From: an uncultured Pseudomonadota bacterium
GTDB lineage: Bacteria > Pseudomonadota > Gammaproteobacteria > Steroidobacterales > Steroidobacteraceae
Length of the DNA stretch: 61,444 nt
Direction: 5' to 3'
NCBI GenBank assembly: GCA_903838705.1
Contig: CAILZL010000024.1
Span: 1-61,444 of the forward strand
Both the position numbers and the translations under genes were made by a program. The notes below the pieces were generated by a model. That model ran no database searches. It was given only the letters and a program-made list of their open reading frames with translations, and was not told the DNA's origin. Shown in pieces: positions 9,476-18,825 of this stretch (positions are counted from its first letter, which is position 1; the number at the start of each line of letters is the position of its first letter).

Positions 9476-10588
9476 TCAAACCAGCTGCACAGGCACTACA
9501 CCGTTAGTCCGTTGCGCCTTACAGTGATAGAGATGCCTGTCTACTGATTGCAGCAGGCTCCCCAGATTCTTTTCAGCAGCAGGCGCCACACCAAAGCCAA
9601 TACTGATGCCACAAGCCAGCTGATTTTCCCTAAACCATTGATCAACGCCGACTTTGATCCGGTTGACAATCACCTGTGCGGCATTGATATCAACATCAGA
9701 CAGCAGTGCTACAAACTCATCTCCACCATACCGCGACACCAGATCAGTGGAACGCAAGGTATTACGAATGATGGTGGCGACATTAACCAGCACACGGTCA
9801 CCTTCACTGTGCCCATGGCTATCATTTACAGCCTTGAAATTGTCCAGATCAGCAAACATGACCACCGCCTTCTGCTCGCTCCACTTGCGGTGATGAACCC
9901 AGTGATCAATGGCTTCATTCAGTCCTCGGCGGTTCAATAAACCGGTCAGAGGATCAGTTCGGCTCACCTGCTCACTTCGTTGCCGGGAACGCTCAACACG
10001 ACTCATCAGGATGTAGGTGTATACAACAATGATAGCGCCAAACAGACTTAGAAACAGCATCCCTGGCGTCGCCTTAACCTGGAGATACCAGTAGCGAATG
10101 ATGGCAGAAGCAGTCCCCCCCAGCATGGCAGCCACAAGTGCTTCCGCAAAAAACTGAATTCCATAGCGCATGCCATTGCCGAGAACCACCACGATATAAG
10201 CGATCATTGAAGGCGGAATGGCATTCGGATCATTTGCCACGCAAACCGTCACCATCACCATATCTGTCCATAACGCAACACGGTAACGAACAGGTGAAAC
10301 CGGCCATCGCCATGCATGCATAATGCCGATGCTGTTCACCACAAGGTACAGCACAAGGGCCAGATTTAGCTGCCGGAGCGGCAACCAGATAGGTGCCGAC
10401 TCCAAACCAAGATTGAAAAAGGCCAGCGCCAGGCCGGCAAACAGATAGCGCGTCAGGAACTGAAGCGCCTGCTCCCTGAACTCAGGAAACCGGATATTGG
10501 AAAAAGGCCAGACATCACTGCCACGTCGCGTATGAAAACGTCGACGATCACTTCCATGAACTGAATCGGAATTACGACGACCACTCAT
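9476..10588 (-). CDS. Membrane-bound diguanylate cyclase (GGDEF)
   Basis: A 370-residue protein with an N-terminal membrane region of about five or six helices (residues 43-195) and a C-terminal GGDEF domain. The catalytic signature GGDEF is intact (288-292), and an RxxD inhibitory site (RSTD, 279-282) lies five residues before it, so the enzyme should make cyclic di-GMP and respond to product inhibition. It sits between iscA and ndk, where hscBA-fdx lie in many relatives. The signal it senses is not evident. Confidence 0.92.
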   Translation of the reverse strand: MSGRRNSDSVHGSDRRRFHTRRGSDVWPFSNIRFPEFREQALQFLTRYLFAGLALAFFNLGLESAPIWLPLRQLNLALVLYLVVNSIGIMHAWRWPVSPVRYRVALWTDMVMVTVCVANDPNAIPPSMIAYIVVVLGNGMRYGIQFFAEALVAAMLGGTASAIIRYWYLQVKATPGMLFLSLFGAIIVVYTYILMSRVERSRQRSEQVSRTDPLTGLLNRRGLNEAIDHWVHHRKWSEQKAVVMFADLDNFKAVNDSHGHSEGDRVLVNVATIIRNTLRSTDLVSRYGGDEFVALLSDVDINAAQVIVNRIKVGVDQWFRENQLACGISIGFGVAPAAEKNLGSLLQSVDRHLYHCKAQRTNGVVPVQLV

Positions 10589-10720
10589 GCAGCCATCACT
10601 CCGGTTTATCCATGCACTTGAATACGGTCATTTATGACTGTTCCTTTGCCGACAAGTAGCATCAACCAGATGCGCACTCAGCCAAGATGGCTTGTAAAAT
10701 AAAATCTGCGTCGCGTTTTT

Positions 10721-11044
10721 TTAAACGGTGAAGCTTTCACCACACCCACATTCGCCTTTCACATTGGGATTCCGGAATTTAAAGGCTTCATTCAAGCCCT
10801 GTTTGACGAAATCGACTTCTGTACCGTCAATATAGCCAAGGCTGTCCTTGTCCACAATGACCGTTACGCCCCGCTCTTCAAAAACCCGGTCATCCTCCCT
10901 GACCTCGTCCGCATAATTGACTACATAGGCATAGCCGGAACAACCGGTCTTCTTGATCCCCAGTCGCAGTCCAACGCCATGACCGCGATTATGTATAAAA
11001 CTCTTGATGCGTTCAGCAGCTGCAGCGGTCAGTGAGATAGGCAT
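10721..11044 (-). CDS. iscA: A-type Fe-S carrier IscA
   Basis: A 107-residue A-type carrier that accepts iron or Fe-S clusters and passes them to apoproteins. The three ligand cysteines are present, one in [10 protein letters not shown] and two in the C-terminal ECGCGESF. The length equals that of E. coli IscA and the sequence is closer to IscA than to ErpA or SufA. It lies 230 bp downstream of the iscU-like gene, an unusually wide gap for this operon, so it may have its own promoter. Confidence 0.93.
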   Translation of the reverse strand: MPISLTAAAAERIKSFIHNRGHGVGLRLGIKKTGCSGYAYVVNYADEVREDDRVFEERGVTVIVDKDSLGYIDGTEVDFVKQGLNEAFKFRNPNVKGECGCGESFTV

Positions 11045-11274
11045 GGTGAATTGAAGGCTCGGGAAAAATGCCAGATGTGGTGAATAGTGTTACTCCTGAT
11101 TATGGTGACACGCAAGCAGTACAGGCGAATAAATTTAATCACTGCTTATTTATTTCCGGGACTGCCAGCAGACCGCTCGCCCGCTCCAGTCAGCCAGCAT
11201 CTCTAATTTGAAAGGCTTCATGGCAAGACCAACTGGAATTCGAGCTAACCCGCCAGCGTTGAGCTCCAACACCC

Positions 11275-11655
11275 TCACTTTAACATTCGCAGAGCTTCTT
11301 CGAGGATGAGCAAGCGCGCCCGTTTGCTGGCAGGCACAGCCAGATTCATCTCTGTATCCCGCCAATTCCACTGCGTTAGTTCAGCGAATGGGCGGCCCTC
11401 CAAGCATTGCGCGAGATATTCACAGGATGCAAGAAAATGCGGGCAGCCATATGCCTGATATCGAACTGTCCTGACTTTTCCTTCCTGCACAGCCAGCCAG
11501 ATCGTAATTGACGCCCCTTGTTCAACGGCACCTGCGGATGCACTCAAAACGTCGGGCCCAGATTCCAGAGCTCCTGAATGATTGAGGTGATTGAATAATT
11601 CACGCACCTTATTGTTGTATTCAGGCATACCTGCAGACTGCATTCTTTCGCTCAT
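11275..11655 (-). CDS. Degenerate IscU-like scaffold protein
   Basis: A 126-residue protein in the position of iscU, directly after iscS. It shares the IscU fold pattern: an early helix (YNNKVRELFNH), GAVEQGAS where IscU has GAPxCGD, and a clear YGCPHFLASCEYL matching YGCGSAIASSSL. Only the middle ligand Cys (Cys71) is kept. The first ligand, the Asp two residues on, the final Cys, and the LPPVK sequence recognised by HscA are all replaced. Cys78 and Cys84 are extra. It may modulate IscS rather than build clusters, or bind a cluster differently. Confidence 0.75.
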   Translation of the reverse strand: MSERMQSAGMPEYNNKVRELFNHLNHSGALESGPDVLSASAGAVEQGASITIWLAVQEGKVRTVRYQAYGCPHFLASCEYLAQCLEGRPFAELTQWNWRDTEMNLAVPASKRARLLILEEALRMLK

Positions 11656-11660
11656 GACTC

Positions 11661-12818
11661 TCAGGCCAACTTCGCAACTGCACGCAAGCGGGGCACTTCG
11701 CGGTGCATCAAACGCAAGGCCGAATCAACCTCGTCTGCTGTACTGAATCGCCCCAGACTGAATCGCAATGAACTCTGTGCCAGTTGATCACTCCGTCCGA
11801 GGGCTCGCAACACATATGAAGCTTCATCAGAACCTGTTGAACACGCCGATCCTGCTGAAACCGCCAGCTCTCCCAGCGCAAACAACAGACTTTCCCCTTC
11901 CACACCATGGAAAGCCACATTGAGGATGCCGGGCACTCTCTGTGTCACGTGGCCATTCAGCTCGATCCCGCCCAATTGCTGCAAACCTGACCATAAACGA
12001 TCGCGTAATTCTGCAATCCGCGCGTTATCGGACTCCCGCTCTGCCACAGCCAGTTGCATGGCAAGACTGAATGCAACGATCTGCGGCGTCGCCAGGGTGC
12101 CGGAACGCCATCCGGATTCATGACCGCCACCGACAATCTGTGCTTCCAGTCCCAGCACCGGTTGACGTCGAACATACAAGGCACCAATACCCTTTGGACC
12201 ATAGAGCTTATGCGCGGTGAACGACAGTAGATCTATGCCCATCTGCTGCACGTTCACAGGCAAGCGCCCTGCGCTTTGTGCAGCGTCCACATGCAGCAAT
12301 ATGCCCCGCTCACGGCATATGCCACCTACGGCAGCAATATCCTGAATCACACCGGTTTCATTATTCACGTGCATCAATGACACCATAACGGTGTCAGGCG
12401 TAATGGCCTCGCGCACTTTCTCAGGCTGCACAATCCCATGCGCATCAGGCTTCAGATAGGTGACCTTGACGCCCCGCTTTTCAAGTCGCTTCAGCGGTTC
12501 CAGCACCGCCTTGTGTTCGGTGCGGGATGAAATGATGTGTTTACCCGGTCCGGCATGAAACTTTGCCACACCAAACAGCGCAAGATTATTGGACTCAGTC
12601 GCACCCGAGGTAAAGATGACACTGTCCGGCGTTCCACCAATGGACTGCGCGATACACTGACGCGCCTGCTCAATCAGCTCACGCGCTTTACGTCCAAAGG
12701 CATGAGTCAAAGATGAAGGATTGCCCTGCAACTCCGGATTGATCAGACATTCCGTCATGCAAGCCGCCACTCTGGGATCAACCGGAGTACTGGCAGCATA
12801 ATCCATATAGATATTCAC
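11661..12818 (-). CDS. iscS: Cysteine desulfurase IscS
   Basis: A 385-residue PLP enzyme that moves sulfur from cysteine to acceptors for Fe-S clusters and thiolated tRNA. His102 (RTEHKAV) stacks on the cofactor, Lys204 (TAHKLYGPKG) forms the Schiff base, and Cys326 in SAGSACSTGS is the persulfide residue on the mobile loop, as in IscS/NifS group I. It overlaps trmJ by 4 bp. Compared with E. coli IscS it is about 19 residues shorter. Confidence 0.95.
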   Translation of the reverse strand: MNIYMDYAASTPVDPRVAACMTECLINPELQGNPSSLTHAFGRKARELIEQARQCIAQSIGGTPDSVIFTSGATESNNLALFGVAKFHAGPGKHIISSRTEHKAVLEPLKRLEKRGVKVTYLKPDAHGIVQPEKVREAITPDTVMVSLMHVNNETGVIQDIAAVGGICRERGILLHVDAAQSAGRLPVNVQQMGIDLLSFTAHKLYGPKGIGALYVRRQPVLGLEAQIVGGGHESGWRSGTLATPQIVAFSLAMQLAVAERESDNARIAELRDRLWSGLQQLGGIELNGHVTQRVPGILNVAFHGVEGESLLFALGELAVSAGSACSTGSDEASYVLRALGRSDQLAQSSLRFSLGRFSTADEVDSALRLMHREVPRLRAVAKLA

Positions 12819-13561
12819 ACTTCACCTGCCCGATCAGAGACTCGCTGCTGCTGAAGTGCGCTCAGGATGCCACGCAGAATTCTGATCTCGTTTCTATCCA
12901 CTTGCGCCCGGTTAAACAGACGCCGTACTCGAGACATCAGATGTCCATTACTGGTGTGATCCCGAAAACCGGTGCCAGCAAGCAAACTCTGCAGATGCTG
13001 GTAGAACAGCTCCAGTTCATCCTGAGTTGCCAATGGCTCAACCTGCTCAACAAGTACCGGCTGGTTACGCATCGCCAATCTTAATTCATAGGCAATGATC
13101 TGCACTGCCATGGCAATGTTGAGAGAACTGTATTCGTCACTGGTAGGAATGGTGACAAGCATATTGCACAGAGCCAGCTCGGTATTGGTCAGTCCCGTGC
13201 GCTCAGAACCGAACACCAATGCCACCGCATTACCTTCATGCGCCCTGTCTATCACCAGTCGTGCGCATTCACGCGGCTCCACAGGATCAAACGGAATATG
13301 TCGTTGCCTGGCGCTGGTACCGACAACCAGACCACAATCAGCAATCGCAGTCTTCATGGTGCTGTGAACTACTGCATTTGCCAGAATATCGTCAGCACCC
13401 GCAGCACGAGCTACCGCTTCCGGATGGGGAAATTCGCGCGGCTGAACCAGATGCAAGCTTTGCAGGCCCATATTCTTCATGGCACGCGCCACCGCCCCGA
13501 TGTTACCGGGGTGACTGGTTGCCATCAGAACTATGCGAACCGGCGAAGGTGTCATCGACAT
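12815..13561 (-). CDS. trmJ: tRNA (cytidine/uridine-32-2'-O)-methyltransferase TrmJ
   Basis: A SPOUT-class methyltransferase that modifies position 32 of the tRNA anticodon loop. The N-terminal domain starts VRIVLMATSHPGNIGAVARA, and the trefoil-knot motifs VALVFGSERTGLTN and SDEYSSLNIAMAVQI are intact. The reading frame is open further upstream, to 13606, but the family alignment supports a start at 13561 or 13555. TrmJ precedes iscR-iscS in many gammaproteobacteria; here iscR is missing and iscS follows at once. Confidence 0.93.
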   Translation of the reverse strand: MSMTPSPVRIVLMATSHPGNIGAVARAMKNMGLQSLHLVQPREFPHPEAVARAAGADDILANAVVHSTMKTAIADCGLVVGTSARQRHIPFDPVEPRECARLVIDRAHEGNAVALVFGSERTGLTNTELALCNMLVTIPTSDEYSSLNIAMAVQIIAYELRLAMRNQPVLVEQVEPLATQDELELFYQHLQSLLAGTGFRDHTSNGHLMSRVRRLFNRAQVDRNEIRILRGILSALQQQRVSDRAGEV

Positions 13562-13740
13562 GTATAAACCGTAAAACGAGGAAAGCAGGGAACGGGTCAG
13601 CAGCAACCGACAACCATTTCAAATACGTTAGCTGCAGAGTCTACAGCCCAATGCGCATTTCAGGTATGCTTCAGACCCTCCAGGCGGTTCCCGATGGAAC
13701 GCCCGCTCTTTCCCAGCCATCCAGCCAATTGAGGTTACTC

Positions 13741-14574
13741 ATGCAGCAGCATCCAATGCTCAACATAGGTATTCGCGCAGCACGTCGTGCAGGCGAAGTC
13801 ATCGTACGCAGCATGAATCGGCTCCATCAGCTGGAAGTCAGGCGCAAAGATCGCAATGATTTCGTCACTGAAGTTGACCTGCGTGCCGAAGCAGAAATTG
13901 TCAACATCATCCGCAGTGCTTTTCCTGATCACGGCATTCTGGCTGAGGAAAGCGGCCGGACTGACAGCCAGCATGGCGTCAAACAAAGTGATGGCCGTGA
14001 CGAGTTTGTCTGGATCATTGATCCGCTGGATGGCACCACCAACTTCATTCACGGTTTTCCACAATTCGCAGTTTCCATCGGCCTGCAAAAGCGCGGCCGC
14101 ATGGAATGTGCTGTGATCTATGACCCACTCAAGCAGGAACTGTTCACAGCCGCACAGGGTGACGGTGCAAAACTGGATGACCGGCGCATTCGGGTAAGCC
14201 AGCAGCCCTCCCTTGAAGGCGCACTGATCGGAACAGGCTTTCCCTACCGTGCCAACATGCAATGGCTGGATGCTTATATGGGCATGTTCAAGGTTCTGAC
14301 ACAACAGGCAGCCGGACTGCGCCGCCCTGGTGCTGCTTCACTGGATCTGGCCTATGTAGCAGCCGGCCGTCTGGACGGCTTCTGGGAACTGGGCCTGTCG
14401 CCATGGGACACCGCAGCAGGTATGTTGCTGATTACTGAAGCCGGCGGACTCATCAGCACCTTGAACGGTGGTGAATACCAACATGGCGGACATATCGTAG
14501 CCGGAAATCCCAAGATACACCCCGCACTGCTATCAGCCATCGCACCGCATTTACCCGCAGAGCTGAGCAACTAG
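13741..14574 (+). CDS. suhB: Inositol-1-monophosphatase SuhB
   Basis: A 277-residue Li-sensitive phosphatase that in E. coli also acts in rRNA antitermination complexes. Metal-binding motifs WIIDPLDGTTNF and PWDTAAGMLLITEAGG are intact, and the N-terminus HPMLNIGIRAARRAGE matches SuhB closely. The frame is open far upstream, through the opposite strand of trmJ, but the ATG at 13741 fits the family and follows TTGAGGTTACTC, a reasonable ribosome-binding site. It is divergent from trmJ, the known arrangement. Confidence 0.96.
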   Translation: MQQHPMLNIGIRAARRAGEVIVRSMNRLHQLEVRRKDRNDFVTEVDLRAEAEIVNIIRSAFPDHGILAEESGRTDSQHGVKQSDGRDEFVWIIDPLDGTTNFIHGFPQFAVSIGLQKRGRMECAVIYDPLKQELFTAAQGDGAKLDDRRIRVSQQPSLEGALIGTGFPYRANMQWLDAYMGMFKVLTQQAAGLRRPGAASLDLAYVAAGRLDGFWELGLSPWDTAAGMLLITEAGGLISTLNGGEYQHGGHIVAGNPKIHPALLSAIAPHLPAELSN

Positions 14575-14584
14575 CTAATTGAGC

Positions 14585-14606
14585 CCTGACCCTGAACAGG
14601 GTCAGG
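14585..14606. terminator. Bidirectional hairpin between suhB and the yebC-family gene
   Basis: CCTGACCCT (14585-14593) pairs perfectly with AGGGTCAGG (14598-14606) around the loop GAAC. It sits between two convergent genes and overlaps the stop codon of the minus-strand gene. No long T-run follows on either strand, so termination strength is uncertain. Confidence 0.6.
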
Positions 14607-15324
14607 CCAGGGTGTGATAAACCTTCTGCACATCATCGTCCTGCTCAAGCTTGTCGATCAGCTCAAGCACTTCGGTGGACTGCGGTTCAGGCACCTCGGT
14701 CGGTACCTGACATATGTATTCAGATTCCGCAGAAAGCGGGGTGATCTGTCGATCTTCCAGTGCCTTCTGTACTTGCCCGAAGTCTGCAAAGGCACACCGG
14801 ACCACCAGCTGAGGTTCGCCCTTTTCCCCGGTACTTTCGCCCATTTCCTCAAGACCATGGTCGATCAGGTACAACTCCAGATCATCCTGATCAATGCCTT
14901 CCGGGTTCAAACGGAACACACCCATATGCTTGAACTGGAATGAAACGCTGCCCGTCGCGCCCATATTGCCATTTCCCTTATTGAAAATGCTGCGCAGGTT
15001 CGCGATCGTCCGGGTGGGGTTATCCGTGGCGCATTCCACCAGTAAAGCCACACCATGAGGCGCGTACCCCTCGTAATAAAGCACTTCATAATTGGTCGCA
15101 TCCTTGCCGGATGCACGCTTGATGGCGGCATCGACCTTGTCCTTGGGCATGTTGACTGCGCGAGCATTCTGGATGACGCGCCGCAACGCTGGATTGGAAT
15201 GCGGATCAGTGCCCCCGCTTCGAACGGCAATGGTAATTTCCTTGCCGATACGTGCGAATTGCTTGGCCATACGGTTCCAGCGCGCGAACATCGTATGTTT
15301 CCTGACCTCAAAAATGCGACCCAT
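14602..15324 (-). CDS. YebC/PmpR-family (DUF28) protein
   Basis: A 240-residue member of the YebC family, whose members act as transcriptional regulators or help ribosomes through polyproline stretches. Family motifs include [23 protein letters not shown] and [15 protein letters not shown]. The N-terminus ([21 protein letters not shown]) differs from the usual MAGHSKWxNIKHRK of gammaproteobacterial YebC and resembles a second subfamily common in Bacteroidetes. The ruvC-ruvA-ruvB neighbours of standard yebC are absent, so this may be a paralogue or an acquired copy. Confidence 0.88.
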   Translation of the reverse strand: MGRIFEVRKHTMFARWNRMAKQFARIGKEITIAVRSGGTDPHSNPALRRVIQNARAVNMPKDKVDAAIKRASGKDATNYEVLYYEGYAPHGVALLVECATDNPTRTIANLRSIFNKGNGNMGATGSVSFQFKHMGVFRLNPEGIDQDDLELYLIDHGLEEMGESTGEKGEPQLVVRCAFADFGQVQKALEDRQITPLSAESEYICQVPTEVPEPQSTEVLELIDKLEQDDDVQKVYHTLA

Positions 15325-15607
15325 GGTGATTCTCTGCCGGATGACGGTTTTAAAGGAAACTTGACTGAAAAATTGACGCGGATTCTACACGTGGTGCCAA
15401 ACACTGAGAATGCCTGGTACAGGCTCGCCTGAATTTTGATGCAGCCCATCCAGAACAGAAAGAAATAGCTAAACCACTTCAAGCCCTACAAGCACGGAGC
15501 CGCATTGTGTATTCTTGCCGGATTACAGTCCGGTCAGTACCAGACCGGTACTGCGCCTGAACATACTGCCCGATAATCCCAGAACATAAAGATCAATCCC
15601 CAACATC

Positions 15608-18600
15608 ATGACCACGTCGAAAGCGCCTGCCAACACCAATAGCTGGATCAGTTTATTGGTGATTTTTCTGTGTTTCATACTTAGTGGTCTGGCAGCGTTG
15701 ATATATCAGACTGCATGGACCCGACAGTTTTCTCTGGTTTTCGGCACCTCGGAACTGGCAGCAGCTGCAGTACTGGCTGCCTACATGGGCGGTCTTGCAC
15801 TGGGTGCATACCTGATCGAAAAACGTATTCGCAAAGTCCAACGTCCTGTGCTGTGGTATGCGGGACTCGAACTCGGGATTGCGGTTGCGGCAGTCGTACT
15901 GATTCCTGCTGGGCTCTGGCTGGCAGAAAAACTGCTTATTGTGATGTTTGGCGGCCAGCCGACGCCGCCAAGCGCCAGCCTCAGTGGTACTTCGCTGTTC
16001 TATCTGCTGGCAGCATTTGCCGTCCTGCTGGTTCCAACAACCCTCATGGGCGCGACACTGCCGCTGCTGGCTCGTTACACGGTACACAGCGAACAGCAGA
16101 TCGGACGTCGTATCGGTTTGCTCTATGCCAGTAATACTTCGGGTGCAGTGGCAGGTGCATTGATGGGCGCGCTGGTGCTCTTGCCGAGATTCGGATTGAA
16201 CAGAACTGTATGGGTCGCTGCAGCCATCAATGTTCTGGTTTCATTGCTGGCGCTAAGTTTGAGCAAGTCCACTGTTGATCAGGTCAATTCAGAGTCCGAT
16301 ACAGATGCCGGTAATGAAAAGTCAGCAGAGGTGACATGGCGATCAGGGATCGCGCCAGCATGGGTTTTACCAGTCATGATGTTGTCAGGTGCAGTCTCCT
16401 TCCTGCACGAAGTACTGTGGACACGCATGCTTGGTCACGTGATGGGCAGCAGTCTTTATGCCTTTGGCATCATGCTGGCCAGCTTCCTCGTGGGTATCGC
16501 CCTTGGCGGTGGCCTCGGTGCATGGATGGCTCGCAGCCGTGATGCAGCAGCACGATGGTTGGCCATCAGCGAACTGGCAGCCGCTGCTGCCGCAATCTTC
16601 GCCTGGTATCGTATACAACAAATCAGCACAGCCGTAGATTCCTTATCACAACGTGGCTGGTTCAGTTTCTGGCTATTGTTCCCGCTCGCCTTCGCTATCG
16701 GCCTGACCTACCCGCTGGCAGTGCGTGTGCTGGCCAGAAACGTCAATGACGCGGCACCCGCCAGTGCACGGGTTTACAGCTGGAACACGGTAGGCGCCAT
16801 TCTGGGCGCTATTTCGGGCGGCTTCCTCATCGTACCGGCACTGCGATATGAAGGCGCAGTGCATCTGGCAGTGATAGCCAGTTGCGTACTGGCTGTGGTC
16901 ACCACCTTCATCCTGTTCCGTCCCGGCAAGATGTTTGCCATACCGCTCACACTGGCTGCGGTTGCCGCATCCGCGCTGTTTATGCCCAAGGCACCAGAGG
17001 CCTTATTGCGTTATTCACCGTTACGCGTAAATGGGCAAGGTGAAATGCTCTATTACGACGTAGGTCGCAGTGCTGCCGTACTGGCGCTCCGACAGGGAGA
17101 TCAAATCGCAATTCGCACCAACAGCCTGCCTGAAGCGTCGATTGATAGTGTCGGTACGATTCCTCAGCTTTACGTAGAAGCCTGGATGGCACCTCTTGCT
17201 GTACTGGCCAGACCGCAACTGAAGGACATGCTGATCGTCGGTCTGGGCGGTGCCCGGGTACTGGAAGCTGTGCCACCCAGCGTTCGAAATATTGATGTGA
17301 TCGAACTGGAAGACAAAGTTGTTGAAGCCAATCGCAGCATTGCCAAGCGTCGACTGCATGACCCTCTGGCCGATTCACGCGTCAACATCATCCTGAATGA
17401 TGCGCGCGGCTCACTGGAATTGACCAACAAGCGCTACGACGCAGTTGTTTCACAACCCTCGCACCCCTGGACAGCGGGTGCATCGCATCTATATACCCGT
17501 GAATTCATGCAGCAGGCCAAGGATCATCTGAATCCGGGCGGTCTGTTTGTTCAATGGATGAATGTGGACTTCCTCGATGAAGGGCTGCTGCGCTCTCTCG
17601 TAGCTACCATCAATGCTGTATATCCACATGTACGTGTATACCGCCCTGCCCCTCCGACACTGCTGTTTCTGGCATCTGATCAGCCGATAGAGCCTGAACG
17701 GCAGATCGAAGCTACACGTGCAGCACTCGCCGTATCCCCTGATCATTATGGCCGGCTTGGACTGAATGTAATAGAAGACCTGATAGCCAATCTGGTACTG
17801 GATGATGAAGGCAGTCGCGCCTTTGCCAGTGGAGCATCAGTCATTACTGATGAACGGAACCGTTTTGCAACCGCCAGCGTCTATGATTTCGGCCAGAACA
17901 TCAGCGCCCAGTCAGTAGGCTACCTGCTTGCAGCGTACGATCCCGTTCTGAAATCTGACAGCTTCATTTATCGGGAACTCAATCAGAAAATTTCCTATAG
18001 CTATCTCGGTCAGCGAATTGGTGCGTACCTGCAGTGGGATCAGAGCGCACGGGATCGCATGAATAATTACGCCAATCTTTTTCACAATACGGATATACAG
18101 GCCTTCCTCCAGTCGCAATTGTTTCTGAATCTTTATCAGAATACTGAAGCCCAGCAATTGCTGGTAGCCGGCATGAAGGTCTATCCGGACAGCCAGCTGA
18201 TACGCAGTGCCTTGCTGCAGAAGAGCATGATGGCCTTGAGCACAGGCAATGCATCTGCAGACGTAGTCCAGATGGCAAGCAAGGCAAATGACGAAGCGGC
18301 ACTGGTATTGAAGTGCGGTCAGTTAGCTGCGCGTGCTGACTGGGAGGGTGTTGCGAATCTGGACAGCGAACTGGCACGCATTCCATGGACTTCGATATGG
18401 ATTGACCAGGTATCACAACTGCGTGTGGAGTGGCGCGCCAGGGTGACCAACCCGGACCTGCGCCCTCAATATGGAGCAGAAGCACAGCAGATCGTTGACC
18501 GTATCAGCATGATCCGGTCCATTCCACAGATGTTCCTGCTGCGGGCATGGGCAACCAATGGAGTCAACAGTGCAGCGCTGATGGAGTCTATTGGACGTTA

Positions 18601-18781
18601 TTCTCTTATTGTGCTGCAGAATCAGAACAACATGGATGATGGCCTGCGTAACCTGTATCGCAATGGCATTAACTCATTGAGAAAGATGATTGAAGCTCTG
18701 GCGAATGACAGCAGCATTGACAGACACCGCTATCAGGAAGTTCTGAATGTGTACAATCAGGCCAGCCACATAGTTTTATAA
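15608..18781 (+). CDS. Large integral membrane protein fused to a spermidine-synthase-like domain
   Basis: A 1057-residue fusion. Residues 1 to about 465 hold some 13 hydrophobic helices resembling the MFS-like part of fused spermidine synthases. A Rossmann methyltransferase-like domain follows, with the nucleotide-binding glycines VGLGGARVLE near residue 545, an acidic strand end (VIELEDKVVEAN), NDARG, and QPSHPW near 615. The last 300 residues are helical and may be TPR-like. The family is annotated as polyamine aminopropyltransferase, but the catalytic Asp region of true enzymes reads QPSHP here, so aminopropyl transfer is doubtful. It is a monocistronic gene between convergent neighbours. 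Confidence 0.8.
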   Translation: MTTSKAPANTNSWISLLVIFLCFILSGLAALIYQTAWTRQFSLVFGTSELAAAAVLAAYMGGLALGAYLIEKRIRKVQRPVLWYAGLELGIAVAAVVLIPAGLWLAEKLLIVMFGGQPTPPSASLSGTSLFYLLAAFAVLLVPTTLMGATLPLLARYTVHSEQQIGRRIGLLYASNTSGAVAGALMGALVLLPRFGLNRTVWVAAAINVLVSLLALSLSKSTVDQVNSESDTDAGNEKSAEVTWRSGIAPAWVLPVMMLSGAVSFLHEVLWTRMLGHVMGSSLYAFGIMLASFLVGIALGGGLGAWMARSRDAAARWLAISELAAAAAAIFAWYRIQQISTAVDSLSQRGWFSFWLLFPLAFAIGLTYPLAVRVLARNVNDAAPASARVYSWNTVGAILGAISGGFLIVPALRYEGAVHLAVIASCVLAVVTTFILFRPGKMFAIPLTLAAVAASALFMPKAPEALLRYSPLRVNGQGEMLYYDVGRSAAVLALRQGDQIAIRTNSLPEASIDSVGTIPQLYVEAWMAPLAVLARPQLKDMLIVGLGGARVLEAVPPSVRNIDVIELEDKVVEANRSIAKRRLHDPLADSRVNIILNDARGSLELTNKRYDAVVSQPSHPWTAGASHLYTREFMQQAKDHLNPGGLFVQWMNVDFLDEGLLRSLVATINAVYPHVRVYRPAPPTLLFLASDQPIEPERQIEATRAALAVSPDHYGRLGLNVIEDLIANLVLDDEGSRAFASGASVITDERNRFATASVYDFGQNISAQSVGYLLAAYDPVLKSDSFIYRELNQKISYSYLGQRIGAYLQWDQSARDRMNNYANLFHNTDIQAFLQSQLFLNLYQNTEAQQLLVAGMKVYPDSQLIRSALLQKSMMALSTGNASADVVQMASKANDEAALVLKCGQLAARADWEGVANLDSELARIPWTSIWIDQVSQLRVEWRARVTNPDLRPQYGAEAQQIVDRISMIRSIPQMFLLRAWATNGVNSAALMESIGRYSLIVLQNQNNMDDGLRNLYRNGINSLRKMIEALANDSSIDRHRYQEVLNVYNQASHIVL

Positions 18782-18793
18782 GCAGCTGACCAG

Positions 18794-18823
18794 GGCAGTC
18801 AGATCATTTCGATCCTGACTGCC
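18794..18823. terminator. Bidirectional terminator hairpin
   Basis: GGCAGTCAG (18794-18802) pairs with CTGACTGCC (18815-18823); ATC and GAT extend the stem inside with one bulged C. It lies in the 44-bp gap between the convergent spermidine-synthase-like gene and mlaB. Confidence 0.65.
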
Positions 18824-18825
18824 GG

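Noticed and set aside
11150-11371. Small 73-codon gene after iscU-like on the minus strand
   Set aside because: It overlaps the iscU-like gene in another frame for almost half its length and has no protein-like features.
13219-13740. Long N-terminal extension of suhB running through the opposite strand of trmJ
   Set aside because: The extension has no similarity to the family, and trmJ on the other strand is clearly coding. The ATG at 13741 fits.
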